A stretch of 64,000 nt of DNA from Arthrobacter sp. OAP107 (GTDB lineage: Bacteria > Actinomycetota > Actinomycetes > Actinomycetales > Micrococcaceae), in assembly GCF_040546765.1 (NCBI RefSeq), contig NZ_JBEPOK010000001.1, positions 1,860,001 to 1,924,000 of the forward strand, in the 5' to 3' direction. Within the stretch, counting starts at the first letter, position 1. Every line of letters begins with the position of its first letter. The position numbers and the translations under genes were made by a program. Positions 25,769 through 36,200 of this stretch are shown here, one piece after another. The notes beneath the pieces are model-generated. The model was given only the letters and a program-made list of their open reading frames with translations. It was not told the DNA's origin and did not search any database.

Positions 25769-26517
25769 GCTGACGCTGCAGCGAGTTGCGGCATGTCATC
25801 CCAAGTGCGTCCTCCGAGTTCGCGCCCATTCGCCTTCGGACTCCGTCCGCCCCACTGCTTGAAGAAGAACGCCACATCGGCTTCAAGGCACTGGTCACGG
25901 ATGTCTTCGGCCCAGGTCGGATCCATGGGCCGTGCGCGCGGACCGGACTCGCCACCGACGATCACCCAGTCGATGCTTTCAAGGTTCAATGTCGGCAATG
26001 CTGTGATGAGCGGTTCGCAGGACAGGAATCGTGTTGCGGCTGGTACAGCTCGAAGGTAGTCAATGCGATCGACGACATCAAACGACTCCACCGAGACTCC
26101 CATCCACAGGTTGTCTGGCCAATCAAGCTTGTCTGCCACCCTCGCCATCCGATGAGCCCGCTTGGTCAACACCTGGTAGGTGTGCTGTGGTGTCTGGCGC
26201 ATGACGTCAAAGATGTCGCGAATGAAGTCGAGCGGAACCTTGGCATGGAACAGGTCGCTCATCGAATTCACGAAGACAATTTTGGGTTTACGCCAGCTAA
26301 GGGGCTGCTTCAATGCTGCCGGGTGCGTCGTGACCCCGAATCCAGGACCGGAGGTCCGGGGGTCACCGTCGGTCTGGTACTTCTCCGCACCCATGGCCTT
26401 CAGACGCTTCGCGAGCGCCAGAGCGTAACAGTTGTCGCACCCTGCAGCGACCCGATCGCAACCTGTGACAGGGTTCCATGTCACCTCAGTCCACTCAATC
26501 CCACTGTTCGTCGACAC
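25765..26517 (-). CDS. DUF5131 (phage Gp37/Gp68-like) three-Cys protein
   Basis: A 250-residue protein. I prefer the GTG start at 26517 (MSTNSGIEWTEVTWNP), preceded by AAGGG at 7 bases, because family members begin about there; an ATG at 26562 would add 15 residues. The three-Cys motif is TGCDRVAAGCDNCYA (about residues 19-33; C-x6-C-x2-C), which suggests an iron-sulfur cluster as in radical-SAM-like enzymes. Further hallmarks are VNSMSDLFH, LTKRAHRM and VGGESGPRARPM. It is convergent with tcmP and the two genes touch at their ends. A joint function on nucleic acid or a nucleotide substrate is probable; no specific reaction can be read from the sequence. Confidence 0.85.
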   Translation of the reverse strand: MSTNSGIEWTEVTWNPVTGCDRVAAGCDNCYALALAKRLKAMGAEKYQTDGDPRTSGPGFGVTTHPAALKQPLSWRKPKIVFVNSMSDLFHAKVPLDFIRDIFDVMRQTPQHTYQVLTKRAHRMARVADKLDWPDNLWMGVSVESFDVVDRIDYLRAVPAATRFLSCEPLITALPTLNLESIDWVIVGGESGPRARPMDPTWAEDIRDQCLEADVAFFFKQWGGRSPKANGRELGGRTWDDMPQLAAASA

Positions 26518-26795
26518 AGTCTCACCCTTCTCATAACCACTGCGACTAGCAATGCGTTCCATGCAGTTGCTGATCGTCGCGCGAACCGCGGTTATCCGAC
26601 CGGCGCATGGATCTAGATCTTGGCCCGATCATCTCACGGCACGAACGACGTATGGCTTTCCACCACGCCGCTACGAGGGGAGAGATGTACCGATTGGACT
26701 CTCAAATGCAAGGCGCGGTATCCCCCACGAACTGTTGCCCGACCGCGCGATCAGGCAAGAACAAGATCAACCTTTGCCCCATCGCGGCGCATTGA

Positions 26796-28112
26796 TCATG
26801 CTGATACGCCATTCGGGTGTTGAGCCTCTAACTCCTCGCCGGACTGGACTTCAATTGGCACGAGCTGATGGATCTCACCCGAAGGAAGCGCGATGTACTG
26901 CACGGTGTCAGGCGGATCGATCCGTGGAGGCGTCACCCGTTCACGAAAAGCTGTCTGCCGGCCAGCGATCGACTTCTTGGTCTTATGCCAACGACCAGTG
27001 AGCTCCAGCGTGGTGAGTGCCTCGGTGACCTGAGCCTCGCGGTTCTCAGCCCTTCTCACATCCGCTGCGTCTCGCTCAAGAGACTTTCGAAAGGCAAGGT
27101 ATGGGTTGCCAGGATCGGCAAGCGCTGCTTTCGCGGCGTCGGCGAGAAGCGCTTTTCGTCCGAGGGCGACAGCGGCACGAGCGAAGTGAAGTTCGCGAAA
27201 AAAATGGTCGAGATCTTTCGTCTTGCCGCCAAGGGCTTTTTCCAGGTTGCGATAGTCAACAGCACCGCTGCCCACACCAGACTCCAGGAGTGACTGGATA
27301 GCAGACCAGGTTTGCTCCAAGAATATGTCCGCGTTGTGGAACTCCTCGCCGGCACTTTGCTGAACAACGTCCAGATCAGGAAGCCCGCCGTCGGGCATGG
27401 AACTGATTGCTTTGGACAGTCGTTTGTCCGTCGTTCGTTGGGCCGCAATACGCATGTCTACATATCGCTTCTCCTGACGTCCAAGGATTGTCTCGACCCG
27501 CCGCTGATGAACCCTCTGTTCCCGCTGGGCGAGCATGTCCAGAGCCATCACCGAGGCACCCACTGCCAAGATCGGCCAACCAGCAACCGCGGCACCTCCG
27601 ACCCCCACCGGGTACAGGACGGCCTGAGCTGAGATACTGGCGGGTCCGCGAGAGAATCCGCGGAACCCGCTGGTTCCAACCGCGCGAACAAGCTCGGCAC
27701 CCTTCGGCAGCACTACCTTGAAAAGTGTGGCACTCTTCGGATCCACTGCGCGGACGATGTTGGTGAGTGCTTGCTGAATGGCAGCATTTACTGGGACCGA
27801 CTTGTACTTTGTTAGCTCGATGTCGGTGATCGGGTGGTACTCGAACGCCATAGGAATTGATGCGACCTCAAGCGCCTCCTCGACCGAGACGGATGCGCCG
27901 GTGGCGGACAAGACGGCCTCTGGAACCAGAATCCCCGAAGGGGGGAGAACCCGGACAGGTTCCAAGGTGTCGCTCAGCAAAGGCTCAGCCGCCACTGGTG
28001 TTCTTGCCGTGTCTCCTCGAGCACTTCTGTGCCTGCGAAGAGTGAGAGTAAGGAGCCCGCCAGCGGACACGACGACTGCGACGACTGCCAACGCCATCCA
28101 GAGTTCGGTCAT
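26796..28112 (-). CDS. Unrecognised membrane protein in the defence cargo
   Basis: A 438-residue protein with no family I recognise. An N-terminal membrane segment (~5-25, WMALAVVAVVVSAGGLLTL) is followed by a ~130-residue region with beta character and a second Gly/Ala/Val-rich hydrophobic segment at ~165-195. The C-terminal ~230 residues are mainly helical and charged, including a long region with many Ala, Arg, Glu and Lys residues (~200-370). It is transcribed away from the BREX operon, with 161 bases between it and the HTH gene. Base composition resembles the BREX genes more than the chromosome. A membrane-bound defence effector or sensor is possible. Confidence 0.7.
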   Translation of the reverse strand: MTELWMALAVVAVVVSAGGLLTLTLRRHRSARGDTARTPVAAEPLLSDTLEPVRVLPPSGILVPEAVLSATGASVSVEEALEVASIPMAFEYHPITDIELTKYKSVPVNAAIQQALTNIVRAVDPKSATLFKVVLPKGAELVRAVGTSGFRGFSRGPASISAQAVLYPVGVGGAAVAGWPILAVGASVMALDMLAQREQRVHQRRVETILGRQEKRYVDMRIAAQRTTDKRLSKAISSMPDGGLPDLDVVQQSAGEEFHNADIFLEQTWSAIQSLLESGVGSGAVDYRNLEKALGGKTKDLDHFFRELHFARAAVALGRKALLADAAKAALADPGNPYLAFRKSLERDAADVRRAENREAQVTEALTTLELTGRWHKTKKSIAGRQTAFRERVTPPRIDPPDTVQYIALPSGEIHQLVPIEVQSGEELEAQHPNGVSA

Positions 28113-28273
28113 TGCGACAGCCTAACGTGATATTCCAGACGTGTCCTGCGGGTCAAGCCTCGCAACTCATACAGGCTTAACCCGTTCAAACCCAGTCAAA
28201 CCCTAAGAAGACGTGCAGTTGAAGCTAGGATGGCCTTTGTTCGTCGTTGCCAATCCCGACTGGAGGCTCCACC

Positions 28274-28474
28274 GTGGCCGAACCATGGCTGTCCGCCGAT
28301 GGCATTGCCGCGCACCTGGGGATCACGAAGGACACGGTCTACACGTGGATCAGCGACAAACGCATGCCGGCCCACAAGGTAGGCAGGCTCTGGAAGTTCC
28401 AGGCAAGCGAGGTAGACGAGTGGGTCCGCAGCGGAGGCTCTGCAGCATCGAGCGACGACGAGACGCCGAGCTGA
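28274..28474 (+). CDS. Excisionase-type HTH protein heading the BREX operon
   Basis: A 66-residue protein. The GTG at 28274 follows GGAGG at ideal spacing and gives MAEPWLSADGIAAHLGI, the usual beginning of MerR/excisionase-type winged helix proteins. The helix-turn-helix (IAAHLGITKDTVYTWIS) and wing (KVGRLWKFQASEVDEWV) fill the whole protein. The tail is Ser/Asp-rich. Such genes often precede BREX, DISARM and restriction loci and may regulate them; here it would be the only regulator in the operon. It is separated from brxA by 74 bases and reads in the same direction. Confidence 0.8.
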   Translation: MAEPWLSADGIAAHLGITKDTVYTWISDKRMPAHKVGRLWKFQASEVDEWVRSGGSAASSDDETPS

Positions 28475-28548
28475 CGACCGCACCTGAAGGAATACCTCTC
28501 GGATAACGCCAAAACTACTTGCCTGAAAAACTGAAAGGGGGGTTACAC

Positions 28549-29178
28549 GTGATCGAGCAGCATGCCGAGGCGCAGCGCTATGCACTCTCATTTACCAGTG
28601 GTGCCCTCCTCATGCATGAGGCGGCGATCATTGCGCCCATCTATTTGCGAGAGCGCGAGTGGGCAAAAGTCCGAACCGAGATCGCCGCGGAGAACCTACT
28701 GCAAGCACGCACGCTTGCCTCTGGGTCCAGGCTCGCGCGAGAGATTGTCCAGCGGCTCGCCGTTCTCACGGGCGACGAGATTGAACTGCTCATCGAGGCA
28801 ACGTCAACGGAGCGCGGACACTTGCTGTGGGCGGCGGCCTGCCGTCGATATGACCTGGTCGGAGAGTTTGCTGAGGAAGTCGTACGCGAGCGGTTCCTCT
28901 TGCTTACGCCGTCGCTCGATCACAACGATTTCGACAGCTTCGTGCGTGGCAAGTCTTTGTGGCACACCGAGCTGTCTGAACTCAAGGACTCCACTCGGCG
29001 CAAGCTGCGTTCAAACTTATTCCGGATGCTTAGTGAGGCAGGGTTGCTTTCCAACAGCGGGCACATACAGCAGGCCATGATGTCTGAACGTGTCGAAAGC
29101 GCCTTGGCAGCGCGGACTCCGAATGACCTGCGGTTCTTCCCAACCACCCATAATGCTGCGGGGAGGGCCCAGCCGTGA
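28549..29178 (+). CDS. brxA: BREX protein BrxA (DUF1819)
   Basis: A 209-residue protein of the DUF1819/BrxA family, a small helical, DNA-binding-type component found at the start of type 1 BREX operons. I start at GTG 28549, preceded by AAAGGGGGG at 6 bases, rather than the TTG 30 bases upstream. Recognisable family features are FTSGALLMHEA near the start, a DP-less middle with RLAVLTGDEIELL, and the C-terminal DLRFFP. It overlaps brxB by 4 bases (GTGA). It is needed for full restriction in studied systems, although its exact role is unclear. Confidence 0.9.
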   Translation: MIEQHAEAQRYALSFTSGALLMHEAAIIAPIYLREREWAKVRTEIAAENLLQARTLASGSRLAREIVQRLAVLTGDEIELLIEATSTERGHLLWAAACRRYDLVGEFAEEVVRERFLLLTPSLDHNDFDSFVRGKSLWHTELSELKDSTRRKLRSNLFRMLSEAGLLSNSGHIQQAMMSERVESALAARTPNDLRFFPTTHNAAGRAQP

Positions 29179-29774
29179 CACAGACCGACCTTTCTAAAGA
29201 GGAAGAGCACTTGTTCGCCGTTCTTAGCGGCAGGCGGTTTCTCCAAATGGAGGGCCTGAGTAACGAGGTGCCGTTCTTCATTTACCCCTACGCCCCTGAG
29301 GACGCACTCGCGGTCACGGGGTCGAAAAAGCGCATCAAGAACCGCCTGGCGAACAAGGGCGTCGTGGTCCGAGAGGTCAACCTCTACGACCTGTCAGTGG
29401 AGATTCTCAAGGAACGCGGAGTCTGGGATCGACTGATCGCGCTCGAACCCGAGCAGGAAAAGGCCGACTTCCGTGAGTTACTCCAAGGGATGCTCGACCC
29501 GCAGCTCCACATTGCGTCCGCGATCAGGACCAAGCTCGCCGAGGGTGACTTCGATATCTTCTTCCTCACCGGCATCGGCGAGGTCTTCCCGTACATCCGT
29601 TCACACAACGTGCTGAACAACCTGCAGAGCGTCGTGACACGTAAGCCTATGCTCATGTTTTTCCCCGGCCGCTACGAGCAGTCCGCCACACTTGGATCAT
29701 CGCTCGTGCTGTTCGGACGACTCCAAGACGACCAGTACTACCGAGCCAAGAACATCTTGGACCAGGAGGTTTGA
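29175..29774 (+). CDS. brxB: BREX protein BrxB (DUF1788)
   Basis: A 199-residue protein of the DUF1788/BrxB family. It starts with GTG overlapping the brxA stop; a GGGAGGG sequence 6 bases upstream supports this. Family signs are a C-terminal segment with VFPYIRSHNVLNNLQ and PMLMFFPGRYEQ. The function within the BREX complex is not defined in the family; it may link other components. It is followed after 4 bases by brxC, whose ribosome binding site (AGGAGG) lies within its last codons. Confidence 0.9.
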   Translation: MTQTDLSKEEEHLFAVLSGRRFLQMEGLSNEVPFFIYPYAPEDALAVTGSKKRIKNRLANKGVVVREVNLYDLSVEILKERGVWDRLIALEPEQEKADFRELLQGMLDPQLHIASAIRTKLAEGDFDIFFLTGIGEVFPYIRSHNVLNNLQSVVTRKPMLMFFPGRYEQSATLGSSLVLFGRLQDDQYYRAKNILDQEV

Positions 29775-29778
29775 TTCG

Positions 29779-32700
29779 ATGAATCTGCATGCGATCTTCG
29801 CCAAGGACGTTCAGCGCCCGATAGAAGGTGTCATCAAGGCTGACGACACCGCGCATTTGGGCACCGAGGTTGATGAGTACGTCTTGACCAACGAGGCAGC
29901 CAAGGGTCTGGAACTGCTGCTTGAGGCTTATACGAACTACACCAACGCCAACGGCGTGTGGATCTCGGGCTTCTTTGGTTCCGGTAAGTCCCACCTGCTG
30001 AAGCTGCTAGCACACCTCCTCGGTGACGTGGACGGTCAGGACTTCCCGCGAGCACGCGTCTCCGAGAGCTTCCGCACCAAGGCACAGGATGCGTTCCTTC
30101 CGGCACTGCTGACCAAGGCTGAGAGGATCCCGGCGAAGAGCCTGCTGTTCAACATCGACCAGAAGGCCACCCTCATTACGAAGGATCAGACCGACGCCTT
30201 GCTGAAGGTGTTCGTCAAGGTCTTCGACGAGAGCCGCGGCTACTACGGCAGCCAAGGGCACGTCGCCCGGTTCGAGCGCGACCTGGACAACCGCGGCCAG
30301 TATGAAGCATTCAAGGACGCATACACCCGTATCTCCGGGCGCAGCTGGGCGCAGGGACGTGAAGAGGGCGTGCTCGAAGAGGTCAACGTGGCCAAGGCGT
30401 ACGCCGAGGTCAGCGGCTACACCGACAGTACGCCCACTAACATCCTCACCAAGTACCGCAACGAGTATTCAGTCTCCATCGAGGACTTCGCCGACGAGGT
30501 GATGGATTGGCTGGATAAGCAGGAAGACGACTTCCGGCTGAACTTCTACGTCGATGAAGTCGGCCAGTTCATCGGATCGAACACGCACCTGATGCTCAAT
30601 CTCCAGACGATTGCCGAGTCGCTGAACACCAAATGCCAAGGCCGTGCCTGGGTGTTCGTGACTTCCCAGGAGGACATGGACAAGGTCGTCGGTGACCGCA
30701 CGAAGCAGCAAGGCAACGACTTCTCCAAGATTCAGGCCCGGTTCGCCACCCGTGTGAAGCTCACCAGCGCCGATGTGGAAGAGGTCATCCGCAAGCGACT
30801 GCTGGAGAAGAACGAGGCCGGCGAGCCCGCGCTGAATTCGATTTATGCAGAGCAGCACGCCAACTTCAAGACCCTGTTCGACTTTGTGGACGGCGCGAAG
30901 ACATACCGCAATTACACGGACGAGGCGCACTTTGTCGGCACGTACCCGTTCGTCAGTTATCAGTTCCCTCTGTTCCAGGCGGCGATCGAGGGCATCTCCG
31001 ACCACAATGTGTTCGAAGGCCGCAACAGCTCAGTCGGTGAACGCTCGATGCTCGGCGTCGTCCAGCAGGTCGCCAAGGACATCGGCGACGTAGAAGTCGG
31101 CAGGCTGGCGACCTTCGACCACATGTTCGCGGGCATCCGCGCTTCGCTGAAGTCGGCCGCTCAGCGTTCGATCGACGTTGCCGAGCGCAACCTGGACAAC
31201 GAACTGGCCGTGCGGCTGCTCAAGGCGCTGTTTCTGGTGAAGTACGTCGAAGGCTTCCACGCCACCCCACGCAACCTGACCGTGCTGGTTTACGACCGTT
31301 TCGGACTTGACCTGCCCGCCCTGGCCAAGCAGGTGCAAGAGGCACTGACCCTGCTGGAGACGCAGACTTACGTGCAGCGCAACGGCAACCTCTACGAGTA
31401 CCTGACCAACGAAGAGCAGGTCATCGAGGAGGAGATCAAGAACATCGACATCGATGCCTCGGATGTCAGCGGTCGGCTCTTCAAGATTATCTCCGGCGAC
31501 GTGGTTCGCACGAGCAAGCTGAGGTACGCCAAGAACGGACAGGACTTCGCTTTCGGGTACAAGCTTGACGATCAGGTGTACGGGCAGCAGCGCGAACTGA
31601 CCATGCACTTCATTACGCCGGAATACCCATTCGGCCCTGAAGAGACACGGATGCACAGCGCCGGCAAGGACGAGCTGCGCGTCATCCTGGAGCCCGATGA
31701 GCGCGCACTTTCGGACCTGCGCCTGCTGATCAAGACGGAGAAGTACACCAAGCGCAAGCAGACGACTTCGCTGTCCGCAATCGAGGACCAGATCCTGCGC
31801 TCGAAGGCGACGCAGAACGTCGAGCGCGAGAAGGAACTCATCGAGCGCATCCGCCGCGCAGTTGGCAAGGCGGACCTCGTAATCAATGCCGCCGGCGTAA
31901 CCTCCTCCTCGCAGGACGCCATCACGCGCGTCACCGATGGCTTCCAGGACCTCATCAGCCGCACTTACACCCAGCTCAGGCTGCTTGGCGGCGTTGCGTA
32001 CAGTGAGCAGCAGGTTGCTGCGTTCGCCAACCCCAACCAGTCGGACATGTTCGACGATTCATCGCTCTCCATGCTGGCTGTTCCAGGTGACGAGTTGCTT
32101 TCGTTCCTGCTGCAGCGCGACCGGCTCGGTGAGCAGATAACGGTCAAGACGATCGTGGATACATTCCAGGCCAAGCCCTACGGATGGGATCTCGCATCGA
32201 TAGAGGTCGTCATCGCCTGGCTCGTTGGAAACTCAAAGATCACGGTCACCGTCGATGGAAACGTGCTGAAGCGGACCGAAGTAGCTGCCGTTCTGCGCAA
32301 TACGCAGAAGCACTCGCATTCCGTCGTCGCCCCGCAGAAGCTCTTTGACGAGCGCCAGGTCGCGACGTTCCGCAAATTTTGCACCGACTTCTTCGACGAG
32401 GCCACCCCACCGAAAGACCCGCTGGAGCTGGCTCGGCACGGCAGCGAAAAGCTCGGGGCAAAGCTCGACGAATTAAGGGCGCTAGTGAGCGGATCGAAGT
32501 ACCCGTTCGTGGAGCAGTTGGCTGCCCCCATTGCCCTGCTCGAACAGGCTGTGGGCAAATCTGACGAGTGGTACCTCACTGATTTCAGTCTTAGCGACGA
32601 ATTGCTAGACGCCAAAGAGAACGTCATCGACCCTATTCAGTCGTTCCTGGGCGGCGGCCAGAAAGTCATCTACGACGAGGCCGTCGTACTGCTCACCTCA

Positions 32701-33264
32701 AACACGAACAACCTCGGATACCTGCCCCCAGGAAGCGATGCCGACGTCAGGCGACTCCTGGACGATCCCAACGCCTTCCGGGGCAATCGCATGACCCAAC
32801 TCAAGCAGGCCGCAGACGCCCTTGGCGCGAAAGTCGAGGACACGCTCGCCACCCATCGCAGGACGGTCATCCAGGACATCGAGGGACGCAAGTCCGAGGT
32901 ACTCGACAGCGCCTACTACGGCAACGCCACGGAGGAAGCGCAGCAGCGGGTCACCCGTACAATCGACCAGATCATCACCCGCTTAGGCAGTGAGCAGCAG
33001 ATCGCGCTCATCCGCGAGCAGGGTAATGGCTTTGAGGAGCGGACCTATCCCGAGCTGCTCGACCAGCTCGCATCCTCGGCCCGGTCTACGGGCGGTACGG
33101 ACAGCCCGGAGCCCACGCCGAAGCAGACCGTCTCGGTCAAGACGATCACCGTGCCCGGTGCCCACGGTGTGCTTGAGAACCCAGACGACGTCGACCGCTA
33201 CCTCGATGCGCTCCGCGGTGCGCTGCTGAACACGCTCAACGACGGAAAGAGAATCGCGCTCTGA
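29779..33264 (+). CDS. brxC: BREX protein BrxC, large P-loop ATPase
   Basis: A 1,161-residue protein, normal for BrxC (~1,200). The ATG at 29779 follows AGGAGG. Walker A is GFFGSGKS (64-71), within a typical context (WISGFFGSGKSHLLK), and a Walker B-like FYVDEVG lies near residue 256. The remainder is large, helical and without other recognisable domains. It is the ORC/Cdc6-like ATPase core of type 1 BREX and is expected to act with PglX and PglZ in host methylation and phage blocking. Its stop overlaps the pglX start by one base (TGATG). Confidence 0.93.
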   Translation: MNLHAIFAKDVQRPIEGVIKADDTAHLGTEVDEYVLTNEAAKGLELLLEAYTNYTNANGVWISGFFGSGKSHLLKLLAHLLGDVDGQDFPRARVSESFRTKAQDAFLPALLTKAERIPAKSLLFNIDQKATLITKDQTDALLKVFVKVFDESRGYYGSQGHVARFERDLDNRGQYEAFKDAYTRISGRSWAQGREEGVLEEVNVAKAYAEVSGYTDSTPTNILTKYRNEYSVSIEDFADEVMDWLDKQEDDFRLNFYVDEVGQFIGSNTHLMLNLQTIAESLNTKCQGRAWVFVTSQEDMDKVVGDRTKQQGNDFSKIQARFATRVKLTSADVEEVIRKRLLEKNEAGEPALNSIYAEQHANFKTLFDFVDGAKTYRNYTDEAHFVGTYPFVSYQFPLFQAAIEGISDHNVFEGRNSSVGERSMLGVVQQVAKDIGDVEVGRLATFDHMFAGIRASLKSAAQRSIDVAERNLDNELAVRLLKALFLVKYVEGFHATPRNLTVLVYDRFGLDLPALAKQVQEALTLLETQTYVQRNGNLYEYLTNEEQVIEEEIKNIDIDASDVSGRLFKIISGDVVRTSKLRYAKNGQDFAFGYKLDDQVYGQQRELTMHFITPEYPFGPEETRMHSAGKDELRVILEPDERALSDLRLLIKTEKYTKRKQTTSLSAIEDQILRSKATQNVEREKELIERIRRAVGKADLVINAAGVTSSSQDAITRVTDGFQDLISRTYTQLRLLGGVAYSEQQVAAFANPNQSDMFDDSSLSMLAVPGDELLSFLLQRDRLGEQITVKTIVDTFQAKPYGWDLASIEVVIAWLVGNSKITVTVDGNVLKRTEVAAVLRNTQKHSHSVVAPQKLFDERQVATFRKFCTDFFDEATPPKDPLELARHGSEKLGAKLDELRALVSGSKYPFVEQLAAPIALLEQAVGKSDEWYLTDFSLSDELLDAKENVIDPIQSFLGGGQKVIYDEAVVLLTSNTNNLGYLPPGSDADVRRLLDDPNAFRGNRMTQLKQAADALGAKVEDTLATHRRTVIQDIEGRKSEVLDSAYYGNATEEAQQRVTRTIDQIITRLGSEQQIALIREQGNGFEERTYPELLDQLASSARSTGGTDSPEPTPKQTVSVKTITVPGAHGVLENPDDVDRYLDALRGALLNTLNDGKRIAL

Positions 33265-36200
33265 TGGAAACCGCACCGCTTAAATCGTTCGCCACATGGG
33301 CACGCACAGCTCTCATCCGCGAGGTGTCAGCCCGCATCTCCGTCGTTCTGGCATCGGAAGAGCTGCGCCAGGAACAGCCCAACGCCGTCGCCGCCCTGGA
33401 AAAGGCCGTCAACGCTGCCGGCGGCAGCGACAAGGGCCGCGACACAGTCGCGGACAAGGTCGCCTACACCTGGTTCAACCGCATCATCGCGCTGCGGTTC
33501 ATGGATGCCAACGGTTACACCGGCATCGGCGTCGTCTCGCCCGAACGGAGCCGCAGGGGAGGACAGCCCGAAATTCTTGCCGAGGCCAAGCGCGGGAACA
33601 TTGACAGCGCGGTCGTCACTAACAAGCGCACGGCGGAGACCGTCACGAGCCTGCTCAACGGCACGCGCCGCAGCGCAGACCCTCAGGGCGAGGCGTACGC
33701 GCTGATGCTCGCGGAGTACTGCCGGTATTGGAACCGCTCTATGCCGTTCATGTTCGAGCGGGAGGGCGACTACACCGAACTGCTCATCCCCGCGAACCTG
33801 CTCGCAGACGACTCGGTGCTGGCCCGCGCCACAAGCCTGCTCACTGAGGATATCTGCCAGGATGTCGAAGTCATCGGTTGGCTGTACCAGTTCTACATCT
33901 CTGAACGGAAAGAAGAGGTCTTCGCGGGGTTCAAGAAGAACGAGAGGGCCGGCGCTGCGGAGATCCCCGCCGCTACCCAGCTTTTCACCCCGCACTGGAT
34001 CGTCCGCTACCTTGTCGAGAATTCGCTCGGGCGGCTGTGGCTGCTCAACAAGCCCTCCTCACGCTTGATCGACCAAATGGATTACTACATCGCTCCGGTC
34101 GACGGGGAGACCGACTTCCTGGAGGTCTCAAGCCCCGAGGAACTAAAGGTTATTGACCCAGCCTGCGGCTCCGGCCACATGCTCACCTACGCATTCGACC
34201 TGCTATACGCCATCTATGAAGAAGAGGGCTATGCTCCGTCCGACATCCCTGGCTTGATCCTCGCTAACAATCTCTACGGCACTGAGATCGATCCCCGCGC
34301 CGGCGGGCTCGCTGCCTTCGCTCTCACGATGAAAGCTCGGGCTCGCCAGCGGACTTTCTTCAACAAGGGCATCGAGCCGAACATCTGCGTACTCGAACCC
34401 ATCTCCTTCACGCGGACTGAGTTGACAACCCTGATCACGAGCAACGGCAACCGCCACGACGAGGAGACGTTTTGGAACCAGTTCGAGAATGCAGACACGT
34501 TCGGGTCCCTCATCCGGCCTCGCGAAGATTTGATCGAGTCGCTACGCCGTCATCTCAGCGCTAACCTTCCGGAGGATGGCGACCTTCTCACGACTGAGCT
34601 GGCGAATCGCGCGCATAGCATCATCACACAAGCCGAGTATCTGTCACAGCGTTACAACGTCGTCGTAGCAAACCCGCCATACATGGGTGCAAAGAACCTG
34701 AGTCCGCGTGTTGCTGAATGGCTCAAGTCAGAATACGCGGATGGTAGCGCCGATCTCTTCGCCGCTTCCTTCTATCGATATCTCTACCTGGCAGTGGATC
34801 GAGGACAGCTTGGCTTAATGAGTCCTTATGTATGGATGTTCATTTCGACCTACAAAGAATTGCGCGAGCGTCTCCTAGGCCAGGAGACAATCACTTCTCT
34901 TGTACAGCTTGAGTATTCTGGCTTTGAAGGTGCCACCGTGCCCATCTGCGCATTCACTCTGCAGAGAGGTCACCAGCAGCAATATCCCGGCGGATACGTG
35001 AGGCTGAACGACTTTGTTGGACCTTCACAACAAGGACCGCGGTGCCTCGAGATCATTCAGGCCGGGAACGCTAAGGGATCCACTAATACGCAAGAGCGTA
35101 CAGCGATGGCAAACCATTTCTATCGTGCTTCAGCTGAGGATTTCCGAAATATCCCAGGCAGCCCCATCGTTTACTGGGTAGAACCGCAATTGATTGCACT
35201 CTACGCGGGGTCACTAATTGGTGACAGGTTCCAAATCAAGGCGGGAGTAGGGACCCGGAATGACGACCTATTCATGCGGCTTCATTGGGAAGTGAGTGCA
35301 GAGCGGATCGGTCGCGACAAAAGGTGGGTCCTGACCGACAAGGCTGGCGAATTCCGAAAGTGGTATGCCGGGTTTACCTACGTAATGGACTGGGAGGATG
35401 ATGGTTTTCGGATTAAGAACTATCGCAATCCAGACGGGTCGCTCAAGTCGCGCCCTCAGAACATTCAATTCATGTTCGAAGAGGGCGTCACATGGGGAAA
35501 AATCGGATCCGGAGCTACGAGTTTCCGGTGGCGTCCGAAGGGCTACGGATTCAACGATGCCGCTCCGGCTATATTCGGCCCCGGGGCTTTCGATCTACTC
35601 GCGCAACTGAACTCAAATGTGGGTAAGTGCCTGGTAGAGATCAAGGGCTCAACACTCAACGTTCAGACAGGAATGGTGGCGGACCTGCCGATCGTTCAGA
35701 CGTCGCCTGATGCAACTGAATCCGCACGAACGCTCACAAGCCGCGCGGTAAGTCTCTCAAAGCGCGACTGGGATTCACAAGAGATCTCTCCGGACTTCTT
35801 AGCGCCGGAGCATGTTCTGAAGCGGATGCCGGATCATCCGCTAGAGAACGTGCACCAGCGAGTTTCCGAAGTGCAGCGCCAATGGGTGGACGAACTTACT
35901 CAAATCGAGAGTGACATTGAATGCGCGATTAGGGACGCGGCGAATCTGCCAAGCGAGTCGACCGAGATCGGGCCAGTCTCCCTATTAGCAAATCCTGCGT
36001 TTCGGTACGGACGTCGGAAGGCAGATGACCTGATCGTTGCCCAGAAACGGGACGCCATGAATGACTTGATCTCGTATGCCGTGGGATGCATGTTTGGGCG
36101 ATATAGCCTCGATGAACCGGGGCTGATACTCGCGAATCAGGGCGACACGCTCCAGGATTACCTCGCCAAGGTGCCAAATCCGACGTTTACCCCGGACAAA

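Noticed and set aside
28113..28273. A defined promoter for the BREX operon
   Set aside because: Several TTGAAG/TAGGAT-like words are present, but no pair has convincing spacing, so none was listed.
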